DNA from: Cesiribacter sp964504565
GTDB taxonomy: Bacteria > Bacteroidota > Bacteroidia > Cytophagales > Cyclobacteriaceae
Reading direction: 5' to 3'
Assembly (NCBI GenBank): GCA_964504565.1
Contig: CAZDEY010000009.1
Span: forward strand, 124,001 to 188,000
DNA length: 64,000 bases
Shown: positions 45,848-54,615 of the stretch, one piece after another
How positions within the stretch are numbered: position 1 is the stretch's first letter
Layout: each line of letters opens with the position of its first letter
Program-made: the position numbers and the translations under genes
Notes under the pieces: model-generated
The model's input: the letters and a program-made list of their open reading frames with translations, nothing else
Databases searched by the model: none
Told to the model about the DNA's origin: nothing

Positions 45848-46149
45848 TGAGTAACCAACGAGAGCAACTGGAAACTAAACTTGGTACACTGGAGCGCAAG
45901 CTGCGGTTGTTGTTGACCGAACACACCAAGGTTAAAAACCAATTAAGTAGCTTACAGGCCGAAAACGCCGAACTAAAGCAAAACCTGCAGGCTAAAGACC
46001 AGCAGCTCGATGGTTTTAAAAATCGGTCAAATATTAATAATATTGTAACTACAATAACTGCCGAAGAAGGCGACTCGACGGAGTTAAAGCAAAAACTAAG
46101 CGATTATATAAAGAAAATAGATGTTTGCATAGCTCAACTAGCCGACTAA
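45847..46149 (+). CDS. Small coiled-coil protein between pheT and zapA
   Basis: A 100-residue acidic and basic helical protein. Residues 5-60 form a heptad-rich coiled coil (QLETKLGTLERKLRLLL). The C-terminal 20 residues (LKQKLSDYIKKIDVCIAQL) look like a second helix. It is coupled to pheT through a TAATG overlap and lies 39 bases before zapA. By analogy with ZapA-ZapB it may be the coiled-coil partner of ZapA at the division ring, but this is inferred from context. Confidence 0.7.
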   Translation: MSNQREQLETKLGTLERKLRLLLTEHTKVKNQLSSLQAENAELKQNLQAKDQQLDGFKNRSNINNIVTTITAEEGDSTELKQKLSDYIKKIDVCIAQLAD

Positions 46150-46188
46150 TATCATCGGGTTAGGTTGATCTGGGAATAGATTGCGTAT

Positions 46189-46476
46189 ATGGCGGAACTT
46201 TCGATTAAGATAAAAATTGGTGACCGTGAGTACCCCATGAAGGTAAGCGATGCAGACGAACAAAAAGTGCGCCGCGCCGGAAAGCTTATTAACGAACGTC
46301 TGCGGACCTACAGTGCCCGCTTCGGCTTGCACGATAAGCAAGATTTACTGGCAATGGTAGCATTTGACTGTTTGGTAGATACTATGAATACAGATACCCC
46401 TTCCAGCGTACTGGACGACACTGTGGACAGTAAAATTGACCAACTGAATACCCTGTTAAATCAGGCATTACAGTAA
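46189..46476 (+). CDS. zapA: Cell division protein ZapA
   Basis: A 95-residue FtsZ-ring-associated protein. The N-terminal beta part IKIKIGDREYPMKVSDADEQ and the helix ending in QDLLAMVAFDCLVDTM are the ZapA signature. It bundles FtsZ filaments in the family. The order pheT, coiled-coil protein, zapA and rny on one strand suggests a common transcript. Only 98 bases separate it from rny. Confidence 0.9.
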   Translation: MAELSIKIKIGDREYPMKVSDADEQKVRRAGKLINERLRTYSARFGLHDKQDLLAMVAFDCLVDTMNTDTPSSVLDDTVDSKIDQLNTLLNQALQ

Positions 46477-46574
46477 ACTCAGTACATTTTTTCTTATATA
46501 TTTTGCCCCGGATGCTGTTTTAATTTTTAGCTGAGCCTCGGCGGTTGTTTTAACTATATAATAATTAAACAACC

Positions 46575-48140
46575 ATGGAGCTAGTCATATACATTCTGGC
46601 AACGGCCTTAATTGCCATGACCGCCGGATTTTTTATAGGGCGGAATATGCTGCAGCGCATATACCAGCAGCGCGAAACCGAAGCCCGCGAAAAAGCCGAG
46701 CTAATTGTTAAAGAAGCCGAAGCTAAGGCTGAAGGCATTAAAAAAGACCGCATTTTTCAGGCTAAGGAAAAATTCTTACAGCTTAAAGAAGATTTTGAGA
46801 AAGAGTCTAACCGTAAAAAGCAAATTCTTCAGAATAACGAAAACAAGCTTAAGCAGCGCGAACAGCAATTAAAACAGCAGCAAGAAAGCAACAATCGCCT
46901 TAAAAAAGATATAGATAAGGATAGGGGCGAACTGGAGGAGCTACAGGAAAAAGTACAACGCCGCCGCGAGGAGGCCGAAAAAATGTACGAACAGCAAGTA
47001 ACTATGCTGGAGAAAGCCTCTAATTTAACTGCTGAAGAAGCCCGTGCCCAGCTTATTTCTACCCTTGAAGATGAAGCCCGTAGCAAAGCCTCGGCCAGTA
47101 TAAAAGACATTATTGAAGAAGCCCGTCTAACCGCTACCAAAGAGGCTAAAAAGGTGGTGCTGGAAACCATTCAGCGTACAGCTACCGAGCACGCTATTGA
47201 AAACTGCGTAAGCGTATTCAATATTGAAAGCGATGATATTAAAGGGAAAATTATTGGTCGAGAAGGCCGGAATATTCGTGCCCTGGAAGCCGCTACCGGC
47301 GTGGAAATTATAGTTGACGATACCCCGGAAGCCATTATTATTAGCGGATTTGATCCGGTCCGGCGCGAAATTACCCGTCTTTCCCTGCACCGCCTGGTGC
47401 AAGATGGCCGTATACACCCCGCCCGCATTGAGGAGGTTGTAGCCAAAACTACTAAGAATATTGAGGAAGAAATTATCGAAATCGGTGAGCGCACCGCTAT
47501 TGACTTAGGCATTCACGGTTTACATCCGGAATTAATTAAAATGGTAGGGCGTATGCGCTTCCGTTCTTCCTACGGCCAAAACCTGCTTCAGCACAGCCGC
47601 GAGGTTGCTAACCTGGCCGCCACTATGGCTTCTGAGTTGGGCCTAAATGCTAAGCTGGCTAAACGGGCCGCCCTGCTGCACGATATCGGTAAGGTTTGGC
47701 CGGAAGAACCGGAATTACCGCACGCTATTTTGGGTATGCAGCTAGCCGAAAAGTATAAAGAGAACCCCGAGGTTTGTAACGCTATTGGTGCCCACCACGA
47801 TGAGATAGAAATGACCTCGATGCTTTCGCCTATAATACAGGCCTGCGATGCTATTAGCGGCAGCCGCCCTGGCGCCCGCCGCGAGGTTATGGAAAGCTAT
47901 ATTCAGCGTCTGCGTGACCTTGAGAACCTGGCCCTGGATTTTGACGGTGTACAGAAATGCTACGCCATTCAGGCTGGCCGAGAGCTACGGGTTATGGTAG
48001 ATGCTGAAAACGTGAGCGACGATAAGGCCAATCTTTTAAGCTTTGATATTAGCCAAAAGATTGAGAAAGATATGCAGTATCCGGGGCAAATTAAAGTTAC
48101 TGTAATTCGGGAAATGCGCTCGGTTGCCTACGCTAAGTAA
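46575..48140 (+). CDS. rny: Ribonuclease Y
   Basis: A 521-residue membrane-anchored endoribonuclease that starts mRNA decay. It has one N-terminal helix (about 2-21), a long coiled coil (30-200), the KH domain with GKIIGREGRNIRALE, and the HD domain with the metal-binding histidine-aspartate in AALLHDIGKVWPEE and later AHHDEIEM. Length and order are normal. Confidence 0.97.
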   Translation: MELVIYILATALIAMTAGFFIGRNMLQRIYQQRETEAREKAELIVKEAEAKAEGIKKDRIFQAKEKFLQLKEDFEKESNRKKQILQNNENKLKQREQQLKQQQESNNRLKKDIDKDRGELEELQEKVQRRREEAEKMYEQQVTMLEKASNLTAEEARAQLISTLEDEARSKASASIKDIIEEARLTATKEAKKVVLETIQRTATEHAIENCVSVFNIESDDIKGKIIGREGRNIRALEAATGVEIIVDDTPEAIIISGFDPVRREITRLSLHRLVQDGRIHPARIEEVVAKTTKNIEEEIIEIGERTAIDLGIHGLHPELIKMVGRMRFRSSYGQNLLQHSREVANLAATMASELGLNAKLAKRAALLHDIGKVWPEEPELPHAILGMQLAEKYKENPEVCNAIGAHHDEIEMTSMLSPIIQACDAISGSRPGARREVMESYIQRLRDLENLALDFDGVQKCYAIQAGRELRVMVDAENVSDDKANLLSFDISQKIEKDMQYPGQIKVTVIREMRSVAYAK

Positions 48141-48160
48141 GTAGTGTAAACCAACTTAAA

Positions 48161-48202
48161 TACGAAAAAAGCGCACCCCAATCAGGGTGCGCTTTTTTCG
48201 TA
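48161..48202. terminator. Very strong terminator after rny
   Basis: A perfect 18-pair inverted repeat, 48161-48178 with 48185-48202, with loop CAATCA. It carries six A on the left and six T on the right, so it can end transcripts on both strands, serving rny and the convergent gene at 48254. Confidence 0.93.
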
Positions 48203-48253
48203 TGAAGAGGATTAGATTCTACGAGGATCGTAGAAAAAAGTTTTAGCTCTTAA

Positions 48254-48811
48254 TTATTTTTTAACTACTTCGCAAGTGTAGTTGGCAACGTCAGTGCCTT
48301 CAAATATAAGTTTGCTGGCGAAGCTGTCATTAATTTCAGTAGTATAAACTACGCTACCCATACGGTCATAAACGTTCAGGATTGAAGGCTCGGTTACATT
48401 GTTCACAATTACCTTCATAGTATTACTTTCAAGAATACCATATTTTATAAATACCGGTAAGGTTGAAGTAGTAGAAGATTCACCTATTACGATGTTTGAG
48501 GTAACCGTAGTTTCGCCTTTAACCTCTAACGTATAAGCTCCTTTGGCTAGCTGAGTAAGGTTATAAGGGCGAATAAAGCTTTCAGTCTTGCTGATTTTTT
48601 CCTGAAAAATAACTTGACCCTGGCTGTTACGAATTGAAATTTGTACCGGCTTTTGAACCTCAGCGCAACGCACGTAGGCAAACTCACCGTTTTGGTGTAC
48701 AGTAACCGAAGCTTTAGAAGTACGCTCATCTTCACCGATGTTACCGGCAAATGAATTGAAAGAAGAGGCTAGCAATAATGTAGCTGCAAGTAGGTTTTTA
48801 CCGAAGTTCAT
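48254..48811 (-). CDS. Secreted beta-rich hypothetical protein
   Basis: A 185-residue protein with a signal peptide (LLAATLLLASSFNSFAG). The mature protein is beta-rich, with two similar halves. Each contains a pattern like VQISIRNSQGQVIFQEKIS and SILNVYDRMGSVVYTTEI, resembling the C-terminal type IX sorting domain fold (N-G-V-Y pattern) although the final KLIK motif is absent. I chose ATG at 48811 over an in-frame ATG at 48865 because it starts the signal peptide. Function unknown. Confidence 0.78.
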   Translation of the reverse strand: MNFGKNLLAATLLLASSFNSFAGNIGEDERTSKASVTVHQNGEFAYVRCAEVQKPVQISIRNSQGQVIFQEKISKTESFIRPYNLTQLAKGAYTLEVKGETTVTSNIVIGESSTTSTLPVFIKYGILESNTMKVIVNNVTEPSILNVYDRMGSVVYTTEINDSFASKLIFEGTDVANYTCEVVKK

Positions 48812-49166
48812 AATACAACAGGTTTTTTGTTTTTTCCTGCTGCAAATCAACGCAAAAACATTCAAACAAAATAATGTTCTGAATTACTAAAATATTAATC
48901 CTTTGTACAGAATATAATTTTTAATTTGAAATTTTAAGGACTAATTATTTTAAGTGGATTTTGAAATTTTAGCTGGGGCAAATTCTTATGTTAGTGCTTA
49001 ATTAGGTTTACCAAATTCTATTTGCTTAAAGGCTGGACTTTCAATTTCGGCTTATGTTAAGCCAATATTAAATGGCTAAAAATACCACGTCAGATTTCCT
49101 GCGAGATTAAAGAATTTTTTGGAGGAAAAATTTTTTCGAGGTTCCATTTAGCCTGGAAATTGCTAG
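48812..49166. other. AT-rich intergenic region
   Basis: These 355 bases lie upstream of the secreted protein and downstream of the Cys-module gene. No gene is seen. It should carry the promoter of the secreted protein gene, but no clear TTTG/TAnnTTTG pair stood out. Confidence 0.5.
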
Positions 49167-49910
49167 CTAATTAAAAATACTCTTGATCTTCCACCACCAG
49201 GTTCGGGGTGAGTACCAAGGGTAGATTACTATTTCTCCCATTACTACATCTTCTATGAGCACAATTTGAACCCCCTCAGTTAGTAGTTGCTCTTTATTTA
49301 TTTTTTTGTCCAAAAAGCCTACAAAAGACACCTCAATTCCTTCGCAATTTTTCGGTATTTCAATAGAAAACTTACCATCAATGTCAGTCGAAATACCCTT
49401 TCGCTTACCAATTAGCTTGACTTCTGCTCCTGGCAAACTCTCACCATAATCAGTAACAACTTTTCCTTTGAGGATAAAGACAGTGTCTAATTTAATACTG
49501 ATTTCAGGATCAATACTAGGATCTACTTTATTGGTTAACCGAGATTTATTAACGTGGTAGGTCTCAAAATTTATTAAATCACTATTCTCACTTACATTAT
49601 TTTTATTTTGCCCATTGACTAGTGAGGTAGTAACCAAAGCTAGCATAGCTGCCGTAGACCATTTCCAAAAAGGCTGCGGCACCATAGGTTTGCTATACAC
49701 CTTATCTACCTGAACTTCCTTAAACCTACCGCAAGTCTTCCCCTTAGCCCTATTAAAGTATTCCCGAACTTCCCTATCCGACATGTTAGTGAAATCAATC
49801 ACTTCTTTTCGGCAGGAGGTACAAAATGCTCCCTTTTGGGTGGAGGTCATACTATTCCAGTCTTTGGTGCAAGGCTTGGGAACGGATAATTTGAAACGGG
49901 CTCTAACCAT
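49167..49910 (-). CDS. Four-cysteine module and carboxypeptidase-regulatory-like domain protein, copy 1
   Basis: A 247-residue protein. Its N-terminal 65 residues hold four cysteines, C14, C30, C33 and C60, spaced as a metal-binding module, with KPCTKDWNSMT and VIDFTNMSDREVREYFNRAK. A membrane helix follows (about 82-98). The outer part ends in a carboxypeptidase-regulatory-like beta domain with VVTDYGESLPGAEVKL and GISTDIDGKFSI. It is a paralogue of the next gene upstream, one base away. The module is common in Bacteroidota but has no known function to my knowledge. Confidence 0.78.
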   Translation of the reverse strand: MVRARFKLSVPKPCTKDWNSMTSTQKGAFCTSCRKEVIDFTNMSDREVREYFNRAKGKTCGRFKEVQVDKVYSKPMVPQPFWKWSTAAMLALVTTSLVNGQNKNNVSENSDLINFETYHVNKSRLTNKVDPSIDPEISIKLDTVFILKGKVVTDYGESLPGAEVKLIGKRKGISTDIDGKFSIEIPKNCEGIEVSFVGFLDKKINKEQLLTEGVQIVLIEDVVMGEIVIYPWYSPRTWWWKIKSIFN

Positions 49911-49911
49911 A

Positions 49912-50673
49912 CTATTTGAATATTCTGTTTATAAGCCAATTAAAACTTTCATCCACCTCAACTGGTATAGCTATAACTCCCCCCAATTTTCCATGTAACG
50001 GCTGCATTAGATCATCAGGAATATTCTGTTTAGTACATACTGAATCCTCAAGCACGCTGGATGCCAGTCTTATTTTTTCCTTCTCTAAAGTAATAGTCAA
50101 GCTATCATCTTTTGAGGTAGCCTGAATTTCCAATCGTTTAGATTGATAGCCTTCTGCATATAAAATAATCATAATGTTTTGGGTTACGTTTAGCCTTGCC
50201 TCGCCCTTATAATCAGTCGAAATAGTGGTTTCTTCACTAAGTACTCGAACTCTAGCATAACTAATTGGCTTACTCTGGTTATCCACAACTCTTAGTAGGA
50301 TATTAGAGTTAGAGCTTATTGTATTGCTTGCCAATGGTTGCCTTCTATCAGATCTTTCTTCCATTCCGTGCGCCGAAATGTTTGGCAAAGCTAATGGCAA
50401 ACCAAGTACTGTAATTCCGGCTAAAATCCATTTCCACCAGCGATAGGTAATTAAAGGTTGAGCGTAAACCTTATTCAACTGATTATCAGAAAGTTTCCCG
50501 CAAATCTTACCCTTAGCCCTATTAAAGTATTCCCGAACTTCCCTATCCGACATTTTAGTGAAATCCACCACCTCTTTCTGACAGGAGGCGCAAAATACTC
50601 CCTTTTGGGTAGCGGTCATACTATTCCAGTCTTCGGTGCAAGGCTTGGGAACGGTTAATTGAAAACGAGCCAT
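49912..50673 (-). CDS. Four-cysteine module and beta-domain protein, copy 2
   Basis: A 253-residue paralogue of the protein at 49167-49910. The N-terminal module is nearly identical, with cysteines C12, C28, C31 and C58 and the block DFTKMSDREVREYFNRAKGK. A membrane helix lies at about 83-99. The outer part contains a beta domain with PISYARVRVLSEETTISTD, which has diverged strongly from copy 1. Together they look like a tandem duplication in which the inner module was kept and the outer domain changed. Confidence 0.78.
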   Translation of the reverse strand: MARFQLTVPKPCTEDWNSMTATQKGVFCASCQKEVVDFTKMSDREVREYFNRAKGKICGKLSDNQLNKVYAQPLITYRWWKWILAGITVLGLPLALPNISAHGMEERSDRRQPLASNTISSNSNILLRVVDNQSKPISYARVRVLSEETTISTDYKGEARLNVTQNIMIILYAEGYQSKRLEIQATSKDDSLTITLEKEKIRLASSVLEDSVCTKQNIPDDLMQPLHGKLGGVIAIPVEVDESFNWLINRIFK

Positions 50674-50703
50674 CTATAAAAATAACCAATAGCTCTGTAA
50701 AAA

Positions 50704-50732
50704 CAAAAGCCCACCTTATCGGCGGGCTTTTT
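50704..50732 (-). terminator. Terminator of the lipoprotein gene
   Basis: On the minus strand AGCCCGCC pairs with GGTGGGCT (one wobble), loop GATAA, followed by a T-rich run. On the plus strand the same stem has a mismatch, so it works best for the gene at 50753. Confidence 0.8.
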
Positions 50733-50752
50733 TAGATAAAGGCATATTGTCC

Positions 50753-51166
50753 TTAGTCTTTTTTAAGTTCCATAGTTGAGCCATCACCGGCTTGCAACTT
50801 TATAGTATTGTCATCTAGCTCCAATACCTGAAATACTTCTTTGGTATCCTGACGGTCATCGAATACCAATTCCATAGTTTTGGCACCGGCGTTATAATTC
50901 CAGCGGCCACCTTCAAATTGGTTATCGGCCTCAATTTTAAAAGTGCCATTGGCGTAAAACTCCATACGCTGGTCTTTTTCATCGCCGGTCATTTTATCTT
51001 TTTGGCCACTAGCGGTAATTTCCCGCTTAATTTTCCAGCTTTTACTAGATTCCCCCGCTATTTGGGCGCGCGGGTTTTCTTCGTTTTTGTTGCCACAGGC
51101 TGCTAAAATTAATAATGGCAGAATTAGGGTCAGAAAAGTTTTTAAATAGTCCTGATACGTTTTCAT
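50753..51166 (-). CDS. Lipoprotein of unknown function
   Basis: A 137-residue lipoprotein with lipobox LILAAC, lipidated at C24. The mature part has the pattern of small lipocalin-like proteins: KSWKIKREI, MEFYANGTFKI, GGRWNYN and TMELVFDD, which resemble the lipocalin-like or META-type beta barrels common in Bacteroidota. The ligand is unknown. Confidence 0.8.
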   Translation of the reverse strand: MKTYQDYLKTFLTLILPLLILAACGNKNEENPRAQIAGESSKSWKIKREITASGQKDKMTGDEKDQRMEFYANGTFKIEADNQFEGGRWNYNAGAKTMELVFDDRQDTKEVFQVLELDDNTIKLQAGDGSTMELKKD

Positions 51167-51284
51167 ATAAATGTTCTGGTTGAAAAATATAGCTATTAAC
51201 CTTAATTGTAAGCGTTTGTTTAATGAATAACCTTTTGCATGCTAATGCGTTAATTTAAAGGAACATCCAATTTTTTGACTCTAT

Positions 51285-51620
51285 ATGGGACTTTTTGATT
51301 TTTTTAGAAAGGGAAAAGAAGAGGAGAATAAGCCGAAAACTACTAGCGGCTCCCTTCTGGACCTAGATAAAATGAAGGACCGCCCGGCGGCTACTTCATC
51401 CACTCCTGAACTTTACGAAATTAGAAAAGGCGATTCGCTTTCGGCCATCGCCAAGCGCGAATACGGTGATGCTTCTAAATGGAGAACAATTTATGAAGCT
51501 AATCGCGATGTAATCAAAAACCCTGACCTAATTTACCCTGGTCAGAAAATTAAAATACCTAAAGAAAATAATAATACAGCAACTACTGCTAATCCGCAGA
51601 AGAGCAATAATCTGCTGTAG
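51285..51620 (+). CDS. LysM domain protein
   Basis: A 111-residue protein with a basic N-terminus (MGLFDFFRKGKEEE) and no signal peptide. Residues 47-95 form one LysM domain (IRKGDSLSAIAKREYGD and PDLIYPGQKIKIPK). The layout resembles small cytoplasmic LysM proteins such as YgaU/XkdP, which bind phage-like or potassium-dependent assemblies rather than wall. The exact role is unknown. It is a single-gene unit followed by a terminator. Confidence 0.88.
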   Translation: MGLFDFFRKGKEEENKPKTTSGSLLDLDKMKDRPAATSSTPELYEIRKGDSLSAIAKREYGDASKWRTIYEANRDVIKNPDLIYPGQKIKIPKENNNTATTANPQKSNNLL

Positions 51621-51642
51621 TATGTACCACCTCCCTCAATAC

Positions 51643-51673
51643 AAAAAGCCTGGCGATAATCGTCAGGCTTTTT
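51643..51673. terminator. Bidirectional terminator between LysM gene and atpC
   Basis: AAAAAGCCTG (51643-51652) pairs with CAGGCTTTTT (51664-51673), and the stem continues inwards by four more pairs to a TAA loop. Confidence 0.9.
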
Positions 51674-51697
51674 AATTTTTACAGGTCTATCGCTTTA

Positions 51698-51955
51698 CTA
51701 AGCGTTCTCTTCCAGAAGTGCTTCAACTAATACCGAGATACGGTTATTCAGCACCTCTACCACACCCCCATCAACCATTATTGATGTAGACTTCTGATCT
51801 TGACCTACGTAAGTAATCTTACCCTTGGCCAAAGTACTGATCAGCGGCGCGTGGTTAGTCAAAACCTGAAAAGATCCTTTAGTTCCCGGAAAAGTAGCGC
51901 TAACTACCTCACCCGAAAACACCTTTTTATCTGGAGTTACTATTTCTAAATACAT
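51698..51955 (-). CDS. atpC: ATP synthase F1 epsilon subunit, short form
   Basis: An 85-residue subunit of F1 that couples rotation and inhibits hydrolysis. It is the short form, consisting only of the N-terminal beta sandwich (YLEIVTPDKKVFSGEVVSAT and LTNHAPLISTLAKGKI), without the C-terminal helical hairpin. Such short forms are usual in Bacteroidota. It lies downstream of atpD with 108 bases of repeat sequence between. Confidence 0.94.
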   Translation of the reverse strand: MYLEIVTPDKKVFSGEVVSATFPGTKGSFQVLTNHAPLISTLAKGKITYVGQDQKSTSIMVDGGVVEVLNNRISVLVEALLEENA

Positions 51956-51958
51956 AAG

Positions 51959-52060
51959 TTTAGTCTTTAGTAGCTAGTCATTAGTCTTTAGTATATCTAA
52001 TTACCTTAGAAGCTTTAGGCACTATACAATACTAATGACTAAAGACTAAAGACTAAAGAC
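51959..52060. repeat. Inverted word repeat between atpD and atpC
   Basis: TAGTCTTTAGTAGCTAGTCA (from 51961) and its partner AATGACTAAAGACTAAAGAC (from 52034) are inverted copies built from the seven-base word AGTCTTT / AAAGACT. On the atpD-atpC mRNA this gives a long imperfect hairpin. It is likely to vary in copy number. Confidence 0.8.
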
Positions 52061-52063
52061 TTC

Positions 52064-53569
52064 TTAGGCTTCGGCCATCATTTTCTCACCTTTGGCAATA
52101 GCGTCTTCAATGGTACCTACCAAGTTGAAGGCAGCTTCGGGCAGGTGGTCCAGTTCACCGTTCATAATCATGTTGAAGCCCTTGATGGTATCTTTAATAT
52201 CTACCAACACTCCTTTTAGACCGGTAAACTGCTCAGCTACGTGGAAGGGCTGGCTCAGGAAACGCTGCACGCGGCGGGCACGGTGTACTACCTGCTTATC
52301 TTCTTCGCTCAGTTCGTCCATACCCAAAATGGCAATAATATCCTGAAGCTCTTTGTAGCGCTGCAGTAGCTCCTTTACGCGCTGGGCACAACCGTAGTGC
52401 TCGTCACCCAGAATTTCCGGAGAAAGAATACGCGAGGTTGAATCTAGCGGGTCTACGGCCGGGTAAATACCTAGCTCGGCAATTTTACGGCTAAGTACGG
52501 TGGTAGCATCCAGGTGAGCAAAGGTAGTTGCCGGGGCCGGGTCAGTTAAGTCGTCAGCCGGTACGTATACTGCCTGTACCGAAGTAATTGAACCATTACG
52601 GGTAGAGGTAATCCGCTCCTGCATAGCACCCATTTCGGTAGCCAGCGTAGGCTGATACCCCACCGCCGATGGCATACGACCAAGAAGGGCCGATACCTCA
52701 GAACCTGCCTGAGTAAAGCGGAATATATTATCTACGAAGAACAGAATATCACGGCCTTGTCCGGTTCCGTCACCATCACGGTAGTATTCCGCCAGGGTAA
52801 GGCCGGAAAGGGCTACGCGGGCGCGGGCACCCGGAGGCTCGTTCATCTGACCAAATACGAAGGTTGCTTTAGATTCCTTTAAGTTCTCTACGTTTACTTT
52901 GCTAAGGTCCCAACCGCCTTCAGTTTCCAGCGAGTGAATGAAATCTTGGCCGTAATTTACAATACCGGCTTCAATCATTTCGCGAAGCAGGTCGTTACCC
53001 TCGCGGGTACGCTCACCTACGCCGGCAAATACTGATAGGCCGGCGTATGCTTTAGCAATATTATTGATAAGCTCCTGAATAAGTACGGTTTTACCTACCC
53101 CGGCACCACCGAACAAACCAATTTTACCACCCTTGGCATAGGGCTCAATCAGGTCAATTACTTTAATACCGGTGTACAGTACTTCGCTTGAGGTAGAAAG
53201 ATCTTCAAACTTAGGGGCAGCGCGGTGAATTGGCAGACTTTTGCCGGTTTGCGGCTGGGGTAGACCGTCGATGGCCTCCCCTACTACGTTAAACAGACGT
53301 CCTTTAATTTCTTCACCAATAGGCATCTGGATTGGAGAGCCGTTATCAACAACTTCCATACCCCGTACCATACCTTCAGTTGAATCCATGGCGATAGCCC
53401 GCACCCGGTCTTCTCCTAAGTGCTGCTGCACTTCCATAACTACTTTCTGACCGTTAGGACGAGTTACCGTAAGGGCATCAAGAATGTTAGGTAGGCGGGC
53501 ACCCTCGGCTTCGAAGCTTACATCGACTACCGGGCCGATTACCTGTGTAATTCTGCCAATATTTGCCAT
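52064..53569 (-). CDS. atpD: ATP synthase F1 beta subunit
   Basis: A 501-residue catalytic subunit of ATP synthase. The P-loop GGAGVGKTVLIQELI, the catalytic GERTREGNDL with its glutamate, FVDNIFRFTQAGSEVSALLG and the DELSEED loop are all present. atpD and atpC form a separate pair away from the rest of the ATP synthase genes, which are not in the window. Confidence 0.98.
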   Translation of the reverse strand: MANIGRITQVIGPVVDVSFEAEGARLPNILDALTVTRPNGQKVVMEVQQHLGEDRVRAIAMDSTEGMVRGMEVVDNGSPIQMPIGEEIKGRLFNVVGEAIDGLPQPQTGKSLPIHRAAPKFEDLSTSSEVLYTGIKVIDLIEPYAKGGKIGLFGGAGVGKTVLIQELINNIAKAYAGLSVFAGVGERTREGNDLLREMIEAGIVNYGQDFIHSLETEGGWDLSKVNVENLKESKATFVFGQMNEPPGARARVALSGLTLAEYYRDGDGTGQGRDILFFVDNIFRFTQAGSEVSALLGRMPSAVGYQPTLATEMGAMQERITSTRNGSITSVQAVYVPADDLTDPAPATTFAHLDATTVLSRKIAELGIYPAVDPLDSTSRILSPEILGDEHYGCAQRVKELLQRYKELQDIIAILGMDELSEEDKQVVHRARRVQRFLSQPFHVAEQFTGLKGVLVDIKDTIKGFNMIMNGELDHLPEAAFNLVGTIEDAIAKGEKMMAEA

Positions 53570-53610
53570 TTTGTTTATTTAGAAAAGATTTCAGCTAAGT
53601 TTTCAGTGCG

Positions 53611-53642
53611 CAAAACTACACCAATTTGCGGGTAAAGCCAAA
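53611..53642 (-). promoter_or_regulatory. Promoter of atpD
   Basis: TTTG (53642-53639), a 20-base spacer and TAGTTTTG (53618-53611) match the Bacteroidota consensus exactly. The transcript would have a leader of about 35 bases. Confidence 0.75.
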
Positions 53643-53668
53643 TCAGATATATACTTTCTGCCAGTTGC

Positions 53669-54529
53669 CTAGCGAACCGCTTTAGCCGTATCCACTACTA
53701 TGGTTTCACTATCGAAAGAAGATACCTGAAAATAGCCCAGCGGCGGCTCCTGCGGATTGGTTAAATTCTGGATATTGGAAGTTGGATTCTGCGGCGGCGG
53801 GCTAAATAATCCACCATCGTTAAACAGCAAGCTACGCAGCTCCACGTAGTACTCGTACATATCCTGATTGAGTACGTATAGTTCAACGCGTACGGTATCG
53901 TCCTGCACAAATTGATAACCCAGCTCAATAGAATCTAACTGGCTGGGCACAAACTGAAAGTCCGGAATTATAAGATCTACCCGGTCGTTGTAGAGCGAAT
54001 CGTTCTCGTATACCTTTACGCGAAAAAATTTAGGTGTTTCTTGGGGTATACGGCCGTAGAAGCGTAGGTAATAGCCTTCTTCCAAAACACCCCCACCCCG
54101 CTCCGGAAAATACTTTACATCCAGCGAATCTAATAGGGGCGAAGGAAATAAGGTCCCCTGGCTCAGGTATTGCGCTTCCGCAGTTTCAATATGGAGTGTA
54201 TAGGTCTGATTTATTTGACCGGCAAACTTGGGGCTTAGGTAGTAACCGTTTTCCGTATAGGTATAGTCAAACCGGTTATTTTCTTCATCTTCTACCCAAA
54301 CCTGCGCGTTGGTAACCAGAGGCGCCTCATCCTGGTTAAAGTAGTCCTGCGTTAAGCTTAACCGTATCCAGTGGGCAGTATCCTGATTGGTAAGCAGGCC
54401 TTCCACCACCAAGCGGGGCTTACCCTGCGGCAGGTCAATTTCGGTAAGCTCCTGACAGGCCGCCAAACCCAGCAATAACCCCGCCGCCACTACGTATTGC
54501 TTCAGCACTTGTATATTTTGACTAGACAT
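53669..54529 (-). CDS. DUF4249 lipoprotein
   Basis: A 286-residue lipoprotein with lipobox GLAAC, lipidated at C25. LTEIDLPQGKPRLVVEGLL and the RLSLTQDYFNQDE region are typical of DUF4249, a family that is usually encoded next to a TonB-dependent receptor and thought to be its surface partner. That is the case here. The start is ATG at 54529; another ATG three codons earlier (54538) is possible. The nutrient taken up is unknown. Confidence 0.87.
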   Translation of the reverse strand: MSSQNIQVLKQYVVAAGLLLGLAACQELTEIDLPQGKPRLVVEGLLTNQDTAHWIRLSLTQDYFNQDEAPLVTNAQVWVEDEENNRFDYTYTENGYYLSPKFAGQINQTYTLHIETAEAQYLSQGTLFPSPLLDSLDVKYFPERGGGVLEEGYYLRFYGRIPQETPKFFRVKVYENDSLYNDRVDLIIPDFQFVPSQLDSIELGYQFVQDDTVRVELYVLNQDMYEYYVELRSLLFNDGGLFSPPPQNPTSNIQNLTNPQEPPLGYFQVSSFDSETIVVDTAKAVR

Positions 54530-54615
54530 AAGTATCAAAAAATTTCTTGGTTAGCTCCAAACATCCATCTCTTCACCACATTTCCACTTCGCTAATTCAC
54601 AACTTCACCACATCA

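Noticed and set aside
46477..46574. Possible 6S RNA between zapA and rny
   Set aside because: The gap is only 98 bases and no convincing long hairpin with a central bubble could be drawn.
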